From Microbacterium binotii (GTDB lineage Bacteria; Actinomycetota; Actinomycetes; Actinomycetales; Microbacteriaceae), in the NCBI RefSeq assembly GCF_021398715.1, contig NZ_CP090347.1:3162001-3226000 (forward strand): DNA of 64,000 bases. The letters run 5' to 3'. The notes beneath the pieces were generated by a model. It made no database searches. It had not been told where the DNA came from and was given only the letters and a program-made list of their open reading frames with translations. Shown here in pieces: positions 8,682 to 17,122 of the stretch; the first letter of the stretch is position 1, and each line of letters starts with the position of its first letter. Made by a program: the position numbers and the translations under genes.

Positions 8682-9604
8682 ACCCGGGTTCCTTTCTTGC
8701 GAAGGATCGCGAGGGCCAGCAGCACCACCACGATCAGCAGGAAGAAGAGGATCAGCAGCGCCGATGCCTTGCCGTACTGCGAGAACTGGAACGCCTGGCC
8801 GTACGCGAGGATGTTGAGCGTCTCGGCCTCATGGCTCGAGCCGCCTCCGATGCCCTTCGTGGCGTAGATGATGTCGAAGGTCTTCATCGCATCGATGGAG
8901 CGGAGGATGGCGGCCGCGCCGATCACGGGGGCGAGCAGCGGCAGGGTGATGTGACGGAAGCGCTGCCAGGCGTTGGCGCCATCCACCCGCGCCGCCTCGT
9001 CGGGCTCCTCCGGGAGGGTCGACAGGCCGGCGAGGAGGATCAGGATGACCATCGGCGTCCACTGCCAGACATCGATGAAGACGAGGGTGTTCAACGCGGT
9101 CGAAGGATCGCTCAGCCAGCCTTGGCGCGGAAGGCCGAGGAACTGCATGACGCTGTTGGCGAAGCCGATCGACGGCTCGAAGATCAGCAGCCACATCATG
9201 CCGACGGCGACGGGCGTGGCCACGAGCGGAAGCAGGATGAACACGCGCACCAGGCCCTGACCGCGGAACGTCTTGCGCAGCAGGAGCGCGATCGCGAGGC
9301 CCAGGATGAGCTCGATGCCCAGCGCCAGGATCGTGAAGTAGGCGGTGCGACCGACGGCCGGCCAGAAGCGGTCGGTGTCGCTGAGCCAGGTGACGTAGTT
9401 GTCGAGGCCGACGAACGAGAAGGGCCGGGTGACGGCGCCCGCCGAGTCGGTGAGGGAGAGGAAGACCGTGTAGCCGATCGGGAAGGCGATCAGCAGCGCG
9501 ATGAACAGCACCGACGGGACGATCAGGATCCACTTCAGACGAGCGTCGATCCAGTTGAGTGCGCGGTTGCCGAACGTCGACCTGCGCGCGGTGAGCGAGG
9601 ACAC
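8678..9604 (-). CDS. Carbohydrate ABC importer permease (MalF type)
   Basis: A 308-residue CUT1 permease with six TM segments and the EAA loop DEAARVDGANAWQRFRHITLPL before helix 5. I chose the GTG start because AAGGAGG lies 4 nt upstream; the open frame before it has no coding character. It follows the solute-binding protein gene and overlaps the second permease by ATGA. It works with the binding protein and an unlinked ATPase to import an oligosaccharide or sugar acid. Confidence 0.92.
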   Translation of the reverse strand: MSSLTARRSTFGNRALNWIDARLKWILIVPSVLFIALLIAFPIGYTVFLSLTDSAGAVTRPFSFVGLDNYVTWLSDTDRFWPAVGRTAYFTILALGIELILGLAIALLLRKTFRGQGLVRVFILLPLVATPVAVGMMWLLIFEPSIGFANSVMQFLGLPRQGWLSDPSTALNTLVFIDVWQWTPMVILILLAGLSTLPEEPDEAARVDGANAWQRFRHITLPLLAPVIGAAAILRSIDAMKTFDIIYATKGIGGGSSHEAETLNILAYGQAFQFSQYGKASALLILFFLLIVVVLLALAILRKKGTRV

Positions 9605-9660
9605 GGAGCCTCCTTGGTCCGGGGTGGCCCCGGGTGGCGCTCGCCGCCCGGGGCCTGAGA

Positions 9661-10968
9661 TCACTTCTCGGAGTCGAGCAGTTCCTGGAACTGCGTGTTC
9701 GCGGTCTTGGCGGCGTCTGCGACGTCGCCCCCCTCGATCGCGGTGATGGCGGGACCGCCGACGATCTCGCGGGCCGCGGCGACCTGCTCCAGCTGCGGAC
9801 GGTCGTGGCCGACGCCGTGGTCGCCCACGTTCTGGATGATCTCGACGAGACCGGCGGGGAAGGATGCGGTGGCCTCCGCGTCGTTCCATGCGGACTCACG
9901 CGCGCCGGGAACCGTCTCGTTGGCCAGCAGCCACTTGGTGTTCTCCTCGTTGGTCACCCACTTGATGAACTCCCATGCGGCCTCCTTCTTCTTGGAGAAG
10001 GCGTTGATGCCGATGGTCTGCGGGACGATGTTGTAGAACTTCGAGCCGGCCGGTCCCTCGGGGAACTGCGCGAAGCCGACCGTGTCGACGACGGCGCTGT
10101 TGTCGGCGTCCAGGAAGGTGTACGCCTGGCTGTCAGCGTCGATGTAGAACGCCGCCTTGCCCTGCGCGAAGAGGGCGGATGCCTCGACCCAGCCCATGTT
10201 GGTGGCTCCGGGAGGGCCAGACTCGCGCAGCAGGTCGCCGTAGAACTCGTAGGCCTTCTTCGCCTCCGGAGTGTCGACGCTGGCGTTGCCGTCCTCGTCC
10301 TGGAAGTCGCCGCCGAAGCTGTAGAGGAACGACGACAGCTGGGTGACCAGCGGCACGCGGGAGCCGCGCATGGCGATTCCGTACATCCCGTTGTCCGGGT
10401 CGTTGAGCGCGGCGGCTGCCGACTTCAGCTCGTCGAGCGTCTTGGGCACGGGGATGCCCGCGGCCTCGAGCAGGTCGGTGCGGTAGTAGACGATCTGACG
10501 CTCGGTCATGACAGGAACGCCGTAGACGACTCCGTCGAGCTCCACCGCGTCACGGGCAGCGGACTGGAAGTCCTCCCAGTTCCAGTCGGCGTCGCTCTCG
10601 ACCTGCTCGGTCATGTCGGTGAGCCAGCCGTTGCGCGAGAACTCGCGCATGACGTCCTGCACCTGGAAAGCCATGACGTCGAAGTCGGCGGACTGCGCGT
10701 TGAGCTTGACCTTGTAGTTGTCGTTGAGCTGCTCGTTGCCGTAGGCCTCGATGTTGACCTTGACGCCGGTCTCCTGCTCGTACTGGGTGCCGAGGGTCTT
10801 CAGGCCTTCGACCCAGGGGCTGTTGGCGGCGACGACCGTGATCTCGGAGACGTCGGCGGAGTCGCCCGCGTCGCCTGTGCCGCCCGCGCAGGCGGTGAGG
10901 CCCAGGGCCGCGACGGCGCCGGCGGCGAGACCGATGACCAGCCGACGGGGTCTGCGTGTCGTGAACAT
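9661..10968 (-). CDS. Sugar ABC transporter substrate-binding lipoprotein
   Basis: A 435-residue extracellular binding protein of the MalE/UgpB class. A twin-arginine-like basic start and hydrophobic core lead to the lipobox LTAC with the lipid-anchored Cys27. The mature part shows the usual SBP pattern (VNIEAYGNEQL, ELDGVVYGVP, ASALFAQGKAAFYIDAD). The ATG has AAAGGA 7 nt upstream. It captures the substrate outside the cell for the permeases at 8678-9604 and 7788-8681. The ligand is not determinable by eye; the catabolic genes suggest a monosaccharide, sugar acid or short glycan. Confidence 0.92.
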   Translation of the reverse strand: MFTTRRPRRLVIGLAAGAVAALGLTACAGGTGDAGDSADVSEITVVAANSPWVEGLKTLGTQYEQETGVKVNIEAYGNEQLNDNYKVKLNAQSADFDVMAFQVQDVMREFSRNGWLTDMTEQVESDADWNWEDFQSAARDAVELDGVVYGVPVMTERQIVYYRTDLLEAAGIPVPKTLDELKSAAAALNDPDNGMYGIAMRGSRVPLVTQLSSFLYSFGGDFQDEDGNASVDTPEAKKAYEFYGDLLRESGPPGATNMGWVEASALFAQGKAAFYIDADSQAYTFLDADNSAVVDTVGFAQFPEGPAGSKFYNIVPQTIGINAFSKKKEAAWEFIKWVTNEENTKWLLANETVPGARESAWNDAEATASFPAGLVEIIQNVGDHGVGHDRPQLEQVAAAREIVGGPAITAIEGGDVADAAKTANTQFQELLDSEK

Positions 10969-11009
10969 CGTTGTTCCTTTCAGGAGGTGGGTGGTGCGTG
11001 GGATTCGGG

Positions 11010-12002
11010 TCAGACAGCGAGGGCGGCCGGAACGCGGCCCGCGAAGACGTCGACGATGGCCTGCGCGGTGGCGAGGCCGATGCGCTCGTACGCCTCCGCA
11101 CTGTCGGCGGCCGCGTGGGGGGCGACGACGACATTGGGGAAGGAGAAGAGGGGGTTGTCCGCGGCGACGGGCTCCACCTCGAACACGTCCAGTCCTACCC
11201 CGCCGATGCGTCCGGACGCGAGTCCGCGCACCAGCGCCGCCTCGTCGACCAGGCCGCCGCGGCTCGTGTTGATGAGAAGGGTGCCGGGACGCATCGCGGC
11301 GATCAGCTCGTCGTCGACCGTGTGGTGGGTGTCGGGCGTGTGCGGGGCGTGCACCGAGACGATGTCGACGTCGCGCACGACATCCGTGACGCGGTCGACG
11401 ATGCGCACGCCCAGTCGCTCGGCCGCCTGGCGGTCGGCGAACGGGTCGAAGGCCACGAGGTCGACGTCGAAGCCGGTGAGGCGGCGGGCGACGGTCTGCG
11501 CGATGGCACCGAAGCCGATGAGGCCGATGCTCTTTCCCGCGAGCTCTCGGCCGACGTAGCGATCCCACCGACCGTCCTTCGTCGCGGCGTCAAGCTCGGG
11601 GATGCGGCGCAGCAGCGCGAGCATGAAACCGATCGCCAGTTCGGCGACCGCCGCGGCGTTGCCGCCGGGGACGTTCACGACGCGGATGTCGCGGGCGCGG
11701 GCTGCGTCGAGGTCGATGTTGTCGAGTCCCACGCCGAGGCGCGAAATGATCTGCAGCCGGCCGGCGCGATCGAGGGCATCGGCGTCGTAGACCTCGACGC
11801 CGGCGACGGCGGCATCCGCATCCGCGATGCGTGCGTGCAGTTCTTCGGCGGTCCACGGCACGGTGGACTCGTTCTCGACGAGCGTGAAGCCGTGCTCGAG
11901 AAGCAGTGCACGGCCGGAGGCGCAGAGGGCCGGGTAGCGGACCGGCCCGACGATGACGGTGCGACCTGCACCCACCGGTGCGGTCGAATCGTGTCCTGCC
12001 AT
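11010..12002 (-). CDS. D-2-hydroxyacid dehydrogenase (SerA-like)
   Basis: A 330-residue NAD-dependent 2-hydroxyacid dehydrogenase. The Rossmann motif GLIGFGAIAQ is near 160-170. The catalytic triad is visible as Arg in NTSRGGLVDE, Glu in DVFEVEP and His in APHAAADS. The C-terminal ACT domain of true phosphoglycerate dehydrogenase is absent, so a catabolic hydroxyacid or sugar-acid substrate is more likely. It is the first gene of the operon, with GAGGAGGGG just upstream of the ATG and about 80 nt of leader from the predicted promoter. It is probably repressed by the GntR protein encoded upstream. Confidence 0.87.
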   Translation of the reverse strand: MAGHDSTAPVGAGRTVIVGPVRYPALCASGRALLLEHGFTLVENESTVPWTAEELHARIADADAAVAGVEVYDADALDRAGRLQIISRLGVGLDNIDLDAARARDIRVVNVPGGNAAAVAELAIGFMLALLRRIPELDAATKDGRWDRYVGRELAGKSIGLIGFGAIAQTVARRLTGFDVDLVAFDPFADRQAAERLGVRIVDRVTDVVRDVDIVSVHAPHTPDTHHTVDDELIAAMRPGTLLINTSRGGLVDEAALVRGLASGRIGGVGLDVFEVEPVAADNPLFSFPNVVVAPHAAADSAEAYERIGLATAQAIVDVFAGRVPAALAV

Positions 12003-12076
12003 CTGGGAGCCCCTCCTCGAAACGGGTCTGGGCTGCTCCAGGCGGAGCGACCGGTCACCGTTGAACGATCTGTTTT

Positions 12077-12089
12077 CTGTTAACAGTCA
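12077..12089 (-). promoter_or_regulatory. Candidate GntR operator at the catabolic operon promoter
   Basis: CTGTTAACAG is a perfect 10-bp palindrome (12077-12086) and extends to GTTAACAGTCA (12079-12089). The same 11-bp word recurs before the gntR gene at 12830. It abuts and overlaps the -10 box and so would block RNA polymerase when bound. Assignment to the neighbouring FCD regulator is inference from position and repetition. Confidence 0.7.
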
Positions 12090-12117
12090 ACATAGGACAG
12101 TGTGAGGGCCGTGTCAA
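12089..12117 (-). promoter_or_regulatory. Promoter of the catabolic operon
   Basis: TTGACA (12112-12117) and TATGTT (12089-12094) are separated by exactly 17 bp on the minus strand. Transcription would begin near 12082, inside the operator, leaving an 80-nt leader before the dehydrogenase ATG. Confidence 0.7.
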
Positions 12118-12150
12118 ATACCCGCCAGGCGGGTATCGACGGCGGAGGCG

Positions 12151-12810
12151 TCAGTGAGCGGCGTCGGGCAGGCTGCGCAGGGCGTCGCGCACGTGACCCT
12201 TGGCGAGGGTGAGGTGAAGGTGCAGCCGCTTGACGGCGGCGTCGGCATCACCGGTGCGGATCACATCGAGAAAGCCCTGATGATCGGCGGTTGCCGAGGC
12301 GATGTCGCTCGTGTCGCTGAGCTCGAACAGGATGGCGAAGATGCGCTGGTACGGGCGCCACGCCTCCATCAGCCGACGGTTGCGCGCGTTGACGTAGAAG
12401 CTCGTGTGGAACTGCATGTCCGCATCCGCGAAGCGCTCGCCGTCGTCGCTCTCGGCGGCCGCCGCCATGTCGTCGACGATCGCCTGCACACGGTCCCAGT
12501 CCTTGGAGCTGGCGTTGGCGATGGCGAGCCGGATGGCGAGGGACTCCAGCACCTCGCGCAGCATGTACAGCTCCTCGATGTCGGTCATGCCGACGGCGCG
12601 GGTGTAGATCCGTTTGCGGCGGTCCTCGACCAGGCCCTCCGCCTCCAGGTGGCGCAAGGCATCGCGCACCGGACCACGGCTGACGTCGAAACGCGTGGCG
12701 AGGGCGTCCTCGGCGAGGTGCGTGTCGGCGGGGATGATCCCCTTGATGATCTCGACGCGAAGACGATGGGCTATCTGGTCACCCATCGCAAGGGGGCGGA
12801 GATCGGACAC
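12151..12810 (-). CDS. GntR-family transcriptional regulator, FCD subfamily
   Basis: A 219-residue regulator. The winged HTH (about 10-75) includes the GntR pattern RFDVSRGPVRDALRHLEAEGLV. The C-terminal all-helical FCD domain (80-210) carries metal-binding-type residues (ADMQFH, and HLHLTLAKGH at the end). FCD proteins usually sense sugar acids or other organic acids and repress adjacent catabolic genes. I chose the GTG with GAGG 5 nt upstream; a GTG two codons earlier is the alternative. It lies upstream of the operon in the same orientation, separated by the operator region, with a second operator copy before its own start, so autoregulation is likely. Confidence 0.88.
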   Translation of the reverse strand: MSDLRPLAMGDQIAHRLRVEIIKGIIPADTHLAEDALATRFDVSRGPVRDALRHLEAEGLVEDRRKRIYTRAVGMTDIEELYMLREVLESLAIRLAIANASSKDWDRVQAIVDDMAAAAESDDGERFADADMQFHTSFYVNARNRRLMEAWRPYQRIFAILFELSDTSDIASATADHQGFLDVIRTGDADAAVKRLHLHLTLAKGHVRDALRSLPDAAH

Positions 12811-12827
12811 GAGCACCTCACTGTCGT

Positions 12828-12840
12828 CGGTTAACAGTCA
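12828..12840 (-). promoter_or_regulatory. Second GntR operator copy, before gntR
   Basis: CGGTTAACAG is one mismatch from the palindrome at 12077, and GTTAACAGTCA (12830-12840) is identical to the operon site. It lies about 20 nt before the regulator start. A TTGACC at 12864-12869 could be a -35, but no good -10 is seen. Confidence 0.65.
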
Positions 12841-12886
12841 GCGTTGCATCGTGCTCGTCCGCGGGTCAAATCGCCGCGCGGTGGAC

Positions 12887-13330
12887 TCAGTCCCCGGGCG
12901 GCAGCTCGCGCCGGGGTCTCCACACCACGATCTCGGTGGAGCGACGCACACGCGTGCCCGAGCGCAGCGGGACCACGGAGCCTGAGGGGCCGGCGGCGAA
13001 CACGCGCGCTCCGGGCCGCCGCTCGAGCTCGGCGCGCATCGCGTTCTCGAGGTCGCGTACCCGGCCGTGAAGCTCCCGCACGCGGTTCTCGAGCTCGATG
13101 ATGCGGGCGATGGCGGGAAGGCTCATGCCGTCCGCCGACAGGCGCGAGACCTCGCGCAGTTGTTCGATGTGGCGCACCGAGTACCGGCGCGATCCGCCCT
13201 TCGTGCGTCCGGGTACGACCAGTCCCAGCCGGTCGTACTGCCGCAGGGTCTGCGGGTGCATACCGGCGAGTTCCGCGGCCGTCGCGATCGCGAACACCGG
13301 CGCCTCGTCGTCGATCTCGTTCTCGTCCAT
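12887..13330 (-). CDS. hspR: HspR, MerR-family heat-shock repressor
   Basis: A 147-residue MerR-type regulator. The N-terminal winged HTH contains TAAELAGMHPQTLRQYDRLGLV, the HspR hallmark, then a basic RRYS wing and a coiled-coil helix rich in Glu/Arg. HspR binds HAIR sites and needs DnaK as co-repressor. It is last in dnaK-grpE-dnaJ-hspR, the conserved actinobacterial order, which gives feedback control. I chose the ATG with GGAGG 8 nt upstream over the GTG three codons earlier. An 18-bp hairpin separates it from dnaJ. Confidence 0.93.
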   Translation of the reverse strand: MDENEIDDEAPVFAIATAAELAGMHPQTLRQYDRLGLVVPGRTKGGSRRYSVRHIEQLREVSRLSADGMSLPAIARIIELENRVRELHGRVRDLENAMRAELERRPGARVFAAGPSGSVVPLRSGTRVRRSTEIVVWRPRRELPPGD

Positions 13331-13364
13331 CCCGCTCACCTCCTTGCCCCGATCGTCTCGTCGT

Positions 13365-13404
13365 CCGCGGGTGCCGCATCCGGATTCGGATGCGGCACCC
13401 GCGG
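13365..13404 (-). other. 18-bp perfect hairpin between dnaJ and hspR
   Basis: Two perfectly complementary 18-nt arms flank a 4-nt loop. The arms contain the GGTGCCGCATCC word. No U-run follows, so it is not a classic intrinsic terminator. It could protect or cleave the polycistronic mRNA or lower hspR expression relative to dnaJ. Confidence 0.6.
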
Positions 13405-13412
13405 ATCATTCG

Positions 13413-14405
13413 TCAGTTGCGCGCCTTGGCCATCAGCTCGGCGCGCGGGTTCTCCTTGGGCTCCAGCTCCTGGAAGCGTTCGAGCGCCTCCTTGGCCGCA
13501 TCGTCGAGGTGGGCGGGAACCGCCACCTGCACCTCGGCGAGCAGATCGCCCGTGCCCTTCTGGGTATGCACACCGCGTCCCTTGACCCGCAGGACCCGGC
13601 CCGACGGCGTGCCCGGAGCCACCCGCAGGCGCACCGGGTCGCCACCCAGGGTGGGGACCTCGATCGTCGCGCCGAGCACGGCCTCGGTGAAGGTGATCGG
13701 CACGGTCAGGCGCAGGTTGAGCCCGTCGCGCGTGAAGACCGGATGCGGCCGCACCGAGACCTGCACGACGATGTCGCCGGCCTCGCCGCCGTCGGGTGAG
13801 GGACGTCCGCGGCCGCGGAGTCGGATCTTCTGCCCGTCGGCGACACCGGCGGGGATCTTCACCTTGAACGGCTTGCCGTCCTCGCCCTGGAGCGTGATGG
13901 TCTCGCCGCCCACGGCCGTGGCGAAGTCGAGCGTCGTCCGCGCGGTGACGTCGGCACCCTTGGTGGGGCCGCCGAAGCCGCGGTAGCCGCCCGACGTCTG
14001 ACCGAAGCGGCCGGATCCGAACGTGCCCCCGCCGCCGCGGTCGAACATCGTGAAGAAGTCCTCGAAGCCGCCCGAGTCGAACTGGCTGCCGCCACGGCCC
14101 TGGCCGAAGCGCGAGAACACGTCCTCGAAGCCGCCCGCGCCCGCGCCGCCCGCGGTGAAGCGGGCGCCGGAGCCCATGGCGCGCATCTGGTCGTACTCCT
14201 CACGCTGCTCCTTGTCGCTGAGCACCGAGTACGCCTCGCTGATCTCCTTGAAGCGCGCCTCGGCCGCCGCATCCCCGGGGTTCGAATCCGGATGGTACTG
14301 GCGGGCGAGCTTGCGGTACGTCTTCTTCAGATCGGCGTCGGAGACGTCCTTCGCGACGCCGAGCACCGCGTAGAAGTCCTTGTCGAACCAGTCTTGACTG
14401 GCCAC
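13413..14405 (-). CDS. dnaJ: DnaJ-type co-chaperone lacking the zinc domain
   Basis: A 330-residue J-protein. The J domain (5-75) has HPD at 38-40, followed by a long Gly/Phe-rich segment (about 80-140) and the two-part substrate-binding C-terminal region (150-310). No CxxCxGxG repeats exist, so it is a class B (CbpA/DnaJ2-like) protein, shorter than the usual 370-390 of zinc-containing DnaJ. It stimulates DnaK ATPase and delivers clients. The start is GTG preceded by AGGAGG at 5 nt. It lies 9 nt after grpE. Confidence 0.93.
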   Translation of the reverse strand: MASQDWFDKDFYAVLGVAKDVSDADLKKTYRKLARQYHPDSNPGDAAAEARFKEISEAYSVLSDKEQREEYDQMRAMGSGARFTAGGAGAGGFEDVFSRFGQGRGGSQFDSGGFEDFFTMFDRGGGGTFGSGRFGQTSGGYRGFGGPTKGADVTARTTLDFATAVGGETITLQGEDGKPFKVKIPAGVADGQKIRLRGRGRPSPDGGEAGDIVVQVSVRPHPVFTRDGLNLRLTVPITFTEAVLGATIEVPTLGGDPVRLRVAPGTPSGRVLRVKGRGVHTQKGTGDLLAEVQVAVPAHLDDAAKEALERFQELEPKENPRAELMAKARN

Positions 14406-14414
14406 GTTCTCCTC

Positions 14415-14987
14415 CTAGTCCGCCGGCACGGCGACCACGACCTTCGCGGGGCGCAGCTCGACGGAGCCGAGTCGGTAACCGACCTCGACCACCTCGAGGA
14501 TCGTCGCCTCGGTCTGGCCGGGTGTCGGCTGTTGGAAGATCGCCTCGTGCTGCTGGGGGTCGAACGCATCGCCGGCCGCACCGTAGGTGACCAGGCCCAT
14601 GCGCTCGGCAACGCCGCGCAGCTTCTCGGCGATCGCCGCGAACGGGGTGCCATCGGCGAGGTCGCCGTGCTTGGCGGCACGGTCGAGGTCGTCGAGCACG
14701 GGCAGCAGGTTCTTGGCGACCGAGCCCTTCGCGCGCTCGATCTCCACCTCCCGCTGCTCCTCGGTGCGACGCCGGTAGTTGGCGTACTCGGCCTGCAGGC
14801 GCTTGAGGTCTCCCAGCAGGTCGGGGTCCTCCGCAGCCGCATCCGCGTTCTGCTCGGCACCCAGGATGTCGTCGACCGTCAGCTCCGGCTCCTGCGAAGC
14901 GGGGTCGGAGGCGTGCGCCTCCGACCCCTCCTCGCCGGGCCGAACCTCGTCGCCGTCGTCCGGCTGTTCGAAGTTCTTGTCCGTCAT
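14415..14987 (-). CDS. grpE: GrpE nucleotide exchange factor
   Basis: A 190-residue GrpE. An acidic disordered N-terminus (1-55) leads into the long dimerisation coiled coil (LKRLQAEYANYRRRTEEQ), a four-helix bundle and the beta-wing with the family signature (FDPQQHEAIF and EVVEVGYRLG). It releases ADP from DnaK. It lies 11 nt downstream of dnaK and just before dnaJ in the same transcript, under the HspR-controlled promoter at about 16970. Confidence 0.96.
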   Translation of the reverse strand: MTDKNFEQPDDGDEVRPGEEGSEAHASDPASQEPELTVDDILGAEQNADAAAEDPDLLGDLKRLQAEYANYRRRTEEQREVEIERAKGSVAKNLLPVLDDLDRAAKHGDLADGTPFAAIAEKLRGVAERMGLVTYGAAGDAFDPQQHEAIFQQPTPGQTEATILEVVEVGYRLGSVELRPAKVVVAVPAD

Positions 14988-14998
14988 GGTCGTATCTC

Positions 14999-16870
14999 TT
15001 ACTTCTTCTCGTCCTCGTCGTCGACGACCTCGGCGTCGATGACGTCCTCCTCGGGGTTCGGCGTGGTGCCGCTGCCCGGGTCGGTGGCGGACGGGTCGGC
15101 GGGCTGACCCTCGGCCTGAGCGGCCTGGTACAGGGCCTCGCCCAGCTGGCTCTGGCTCTGGTTGAGCTTGTCGAACGCGGTCTTGACCGCGTCGTCGTCC
15201 TCACCGGCGAGCGCTGCCTTCAGCGCGTCGACGTCGGCCTGCACGGAGTCCTTGACCTCGGCGGGCAGCTTGTCGGCGTTCTCGGAGATCAGCTTGTCGA
15301 CGGAGTACGAGAGGGTCTCGGCCTGGTTGCGGGTCTCAGCCGACTCGCGCCGCTTCTTGTCCTCCGCGGCGTGCTCCTCGGCCTCGCGCACCATGCGCTC
15401 GATGTCCTCCTTGGGAAGCGACGAGCCGCCCGTGATGGTCATCGACTGCTCCTTGCCGGTGCCCTTGTCCTTCGCCGAGACGTGGACGATGCCGTTCGCG
15501 TCGATGTCGAAGGTGACCTCGACCTGCGGGATGCCGCGGGGGGCCGGGGCGATGCCGGTCAGCTCGAACGTGCCGAGCGGCTTGTTGTCGCGGGTGAACT
15601 CGCGCTCGCCCTGGAAGACCTGGATGGCGACCGACGGCTGGTTGTCGTCGGCGGTCGTGAAGGTCTCGCTGCGCTTGGTCGGGATGGCCGTGTTGCGCTC
15701 GATGAGCTTGGTCATGATGCCGCCCTTGGTCTCGATACCGAGGCTCAGGGGGGTGACATCGATGAGCAGCACGTCCTTGCGCTCACCCTTCAGCACACCG
15801 GCCTGCAGGGCGGCACCGACGGCGACGACCTCGTCCGGGTTGACGCCCTTGTTGGGCTCCTTGCCGCCGGTGAGCTTCTTGACGAGCTCGGTCACCTGCG
15901 GCATGCGGGTCGAACCACCGACCAGCACGACGTGGTCGATGTCGTCGACCTTGATGCCGGCCTCGCGGATGACGTCGTCGAAGGGCTTCTTCGTGCGGTC
16001 GAGGAGGTCCTTGGTGAGGTCCTCGAACTTGGCACGCGAGAGGGTCTCGCTCAGCGACACGGGGCCCGAGTCGGTCAGCGACAGGTAGGGGAGGTTGATC
16101 GAGGTCGAGGTCGAGCTCGACAGCTCCTTCTTCGCCTGCTCCGCGGCCTCCTTGAGGCGCTGCAGCGCGATCTTGTCGCCGGAGACGTCGACGCCGGTCG
16201 TGTCCTTGAACTGCTTGATGAGGTAGTCGACGACGCGCTGGTCCCAGTCGTCGCCACCGAGGCGGTTGTCACCGGCGGTGGAGCGCACCTGGATGGTGGA
16301 GAAGTCGTCGTCCTTGCCCACCTCGAGCAGCGAGACGTCGAAGGTTCCGCCACCGAGGTCGAAGACGAGGATGAGCTCGTCCTCCTTGCCGCGGTCGAGG
16401 CCGTAGGCCAGAGCCGCAGCGGTGGGCTCGTTGATGATGCGCAGGACGTTCAGGCCCGCGATCTCGCCGGCCTCCTTGGTGGCCTGGCGCTCGGCGTCGT
16501 TGAAGTACGCCGGAACGGTGATGACCGCATCCGTCACGCTGTCACCGAGGTACTGCTCGGCGTCGCGCTTGAGCTTCTGGAGGATGCGGGCCGAGATCTC
16601 CTGCGGCGTGTACTGCTTGCCGTCGATCGCCTGCGTCTTCCAGTCTGTGCCCATGTGGCGCTTGACCGAGGTGAGCGTGCGGTCGACGTTGGTGACGGCC
16701 TGACGCTTGGCGGTCTCACCCACCAGAACCTCGCCGTCCTTGGTGAAGGCGACGACGGACGGGGTGGTGCGGAAGCCCTCCGCGTTCGCGATGACCTTCG
16801 GCTCGCCGCCCTCGAGGACGCTGACGACGGAGTTCGTCGTACCGAGGTCGATACCTACTGCACGGGGCAT
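14999..16870 (-). CDS. dnaK: DnaK (Hsp70) chaperone
   Basis: A 623-residue Hsp70. The N-terminal signature [17 protein letters not shown], the ATPase motif [14 protein letters not shown], and the linker and substrate domain (about 370-500) are all intact. The acidic C-terminal tail ends [10 protein letters not shown] in place of the EEVD-like end of other groups. It folds client proteins in the cytosol and is co-repressor for HspR. First gene of the operon; the ATG is preceded by GGAGAGGG. Expression is controlled by the HAIR element overlapping the -10 region. Confidence 0.98.
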   Translation of the reverse strand: MPRAVGIDLGTTNSVVSVLEGGEPKVIANAEGFRTTPSVVAFTKDGEVLVGETAKRQAVTNVDRTLTSVKRHMGTDWKTQAIDGKQYTPQEISARILQKLKRDAEQYLGDSVTDAVITVPAYFNDAERQATKEAGEIAGLNVLRIINEPTAAALAYGLDRGKEDELILVFDLGGGTFDVSLLEVGKDDDFSTIQVRSTAGDNRLGGDDWDQRVVDYLIKQFKDTTGVDVSGDKIALQRLKEAAEQAKKELSSSTSTSINLPYLSLTDSGPVSLSETLSRAKFEDLTKDLLDRTKKPFDDVIREAGIKVDDIDHVVLVGGSTRMPQVTELVKKLTGGKEPNKGVNPDEVVAVGAALQAGVLKGERKDVLLIDVTPLSLGIETKGGIMTKLIERNTAIPTKRSETFTTADDNQPSVAIQVFQGEREFTRDNKPLGTFELTGIAPAPRGIPQVEVTFDIDANGIVHVSAKDKGTGKEQSMTITGGSSLPKEDIERMVREAEEHAAEDKKRRESAETRNQAETLSYSVDKLISENADKLPAEVKDSVQADVDALKAALAGEDDDAVKTAFDKLNQSQSQLGEALYQAAQAEGQPADPSATDPGSGTTPNPEEDVIDAEVVDDEDEKK

Positions 16871-16946
16871 GTGTTTCCCTCTCCCTTTGCAAGGGCCTCC
16901 GCGGATGCGACGGCCCGATGTGTGTGAAATCTGCTCGCGGGCTCAG

Positions 16947-16967
16947 GTTGAGCCGCGATGACTCAAG
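16947..16967 (-). promoter_or_regulatory. HAIR element (HspR operator) at the dnaK promoter
   Basis: GTTGAGC, exactly 7 nt, then ACTCAAG: the HspR inverted repeat (consensus CTTGAGT-N7-ACTCAAG) with one perfect and one near-perfect arm. It overlaps the -10 hexamer and start point, the classic repression position. Confidence 0.85.
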
Positions 16968-16994
16968 GATAGACACATCGATCCTGAGCGTCAA
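16966..16994 (-). promoter_or_regulatory. dnaK operon promoter
   Basis: TTGACG (16989-16994) and TATCCT (16966-16971) are spaced 17 bp apart on the minus strand, about 95 bp before the dnaK ATG. Confidence 0.75.
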
Positions 16995-16999
16995 GTGAA

Positions 17000-17020
17000 C
17001 TTGATATGAATGCGCTCAAC
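17000..17020 (-). promoter_or_regulatory. Second, weaker HAIR-like element
   Basis: CTTGATA, 7 nt, GCTCAAC: five of seven consensus bases in each half and the correct N7 spacing. It lies just upstream of the dnaK -35, a position that would permit cooperative HspR binding. Confidence 0.55.
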
Positions 17021-17122
17021 TTTGTTCGTCGGGGATGCGGGTGGCAGCGGCTACGCTGAGCGCACCGCGACGACGCGGGCCGGCGCGTCCGCGGCACCGG
17101 CTGTTCACCGAGAGGTCCTACC

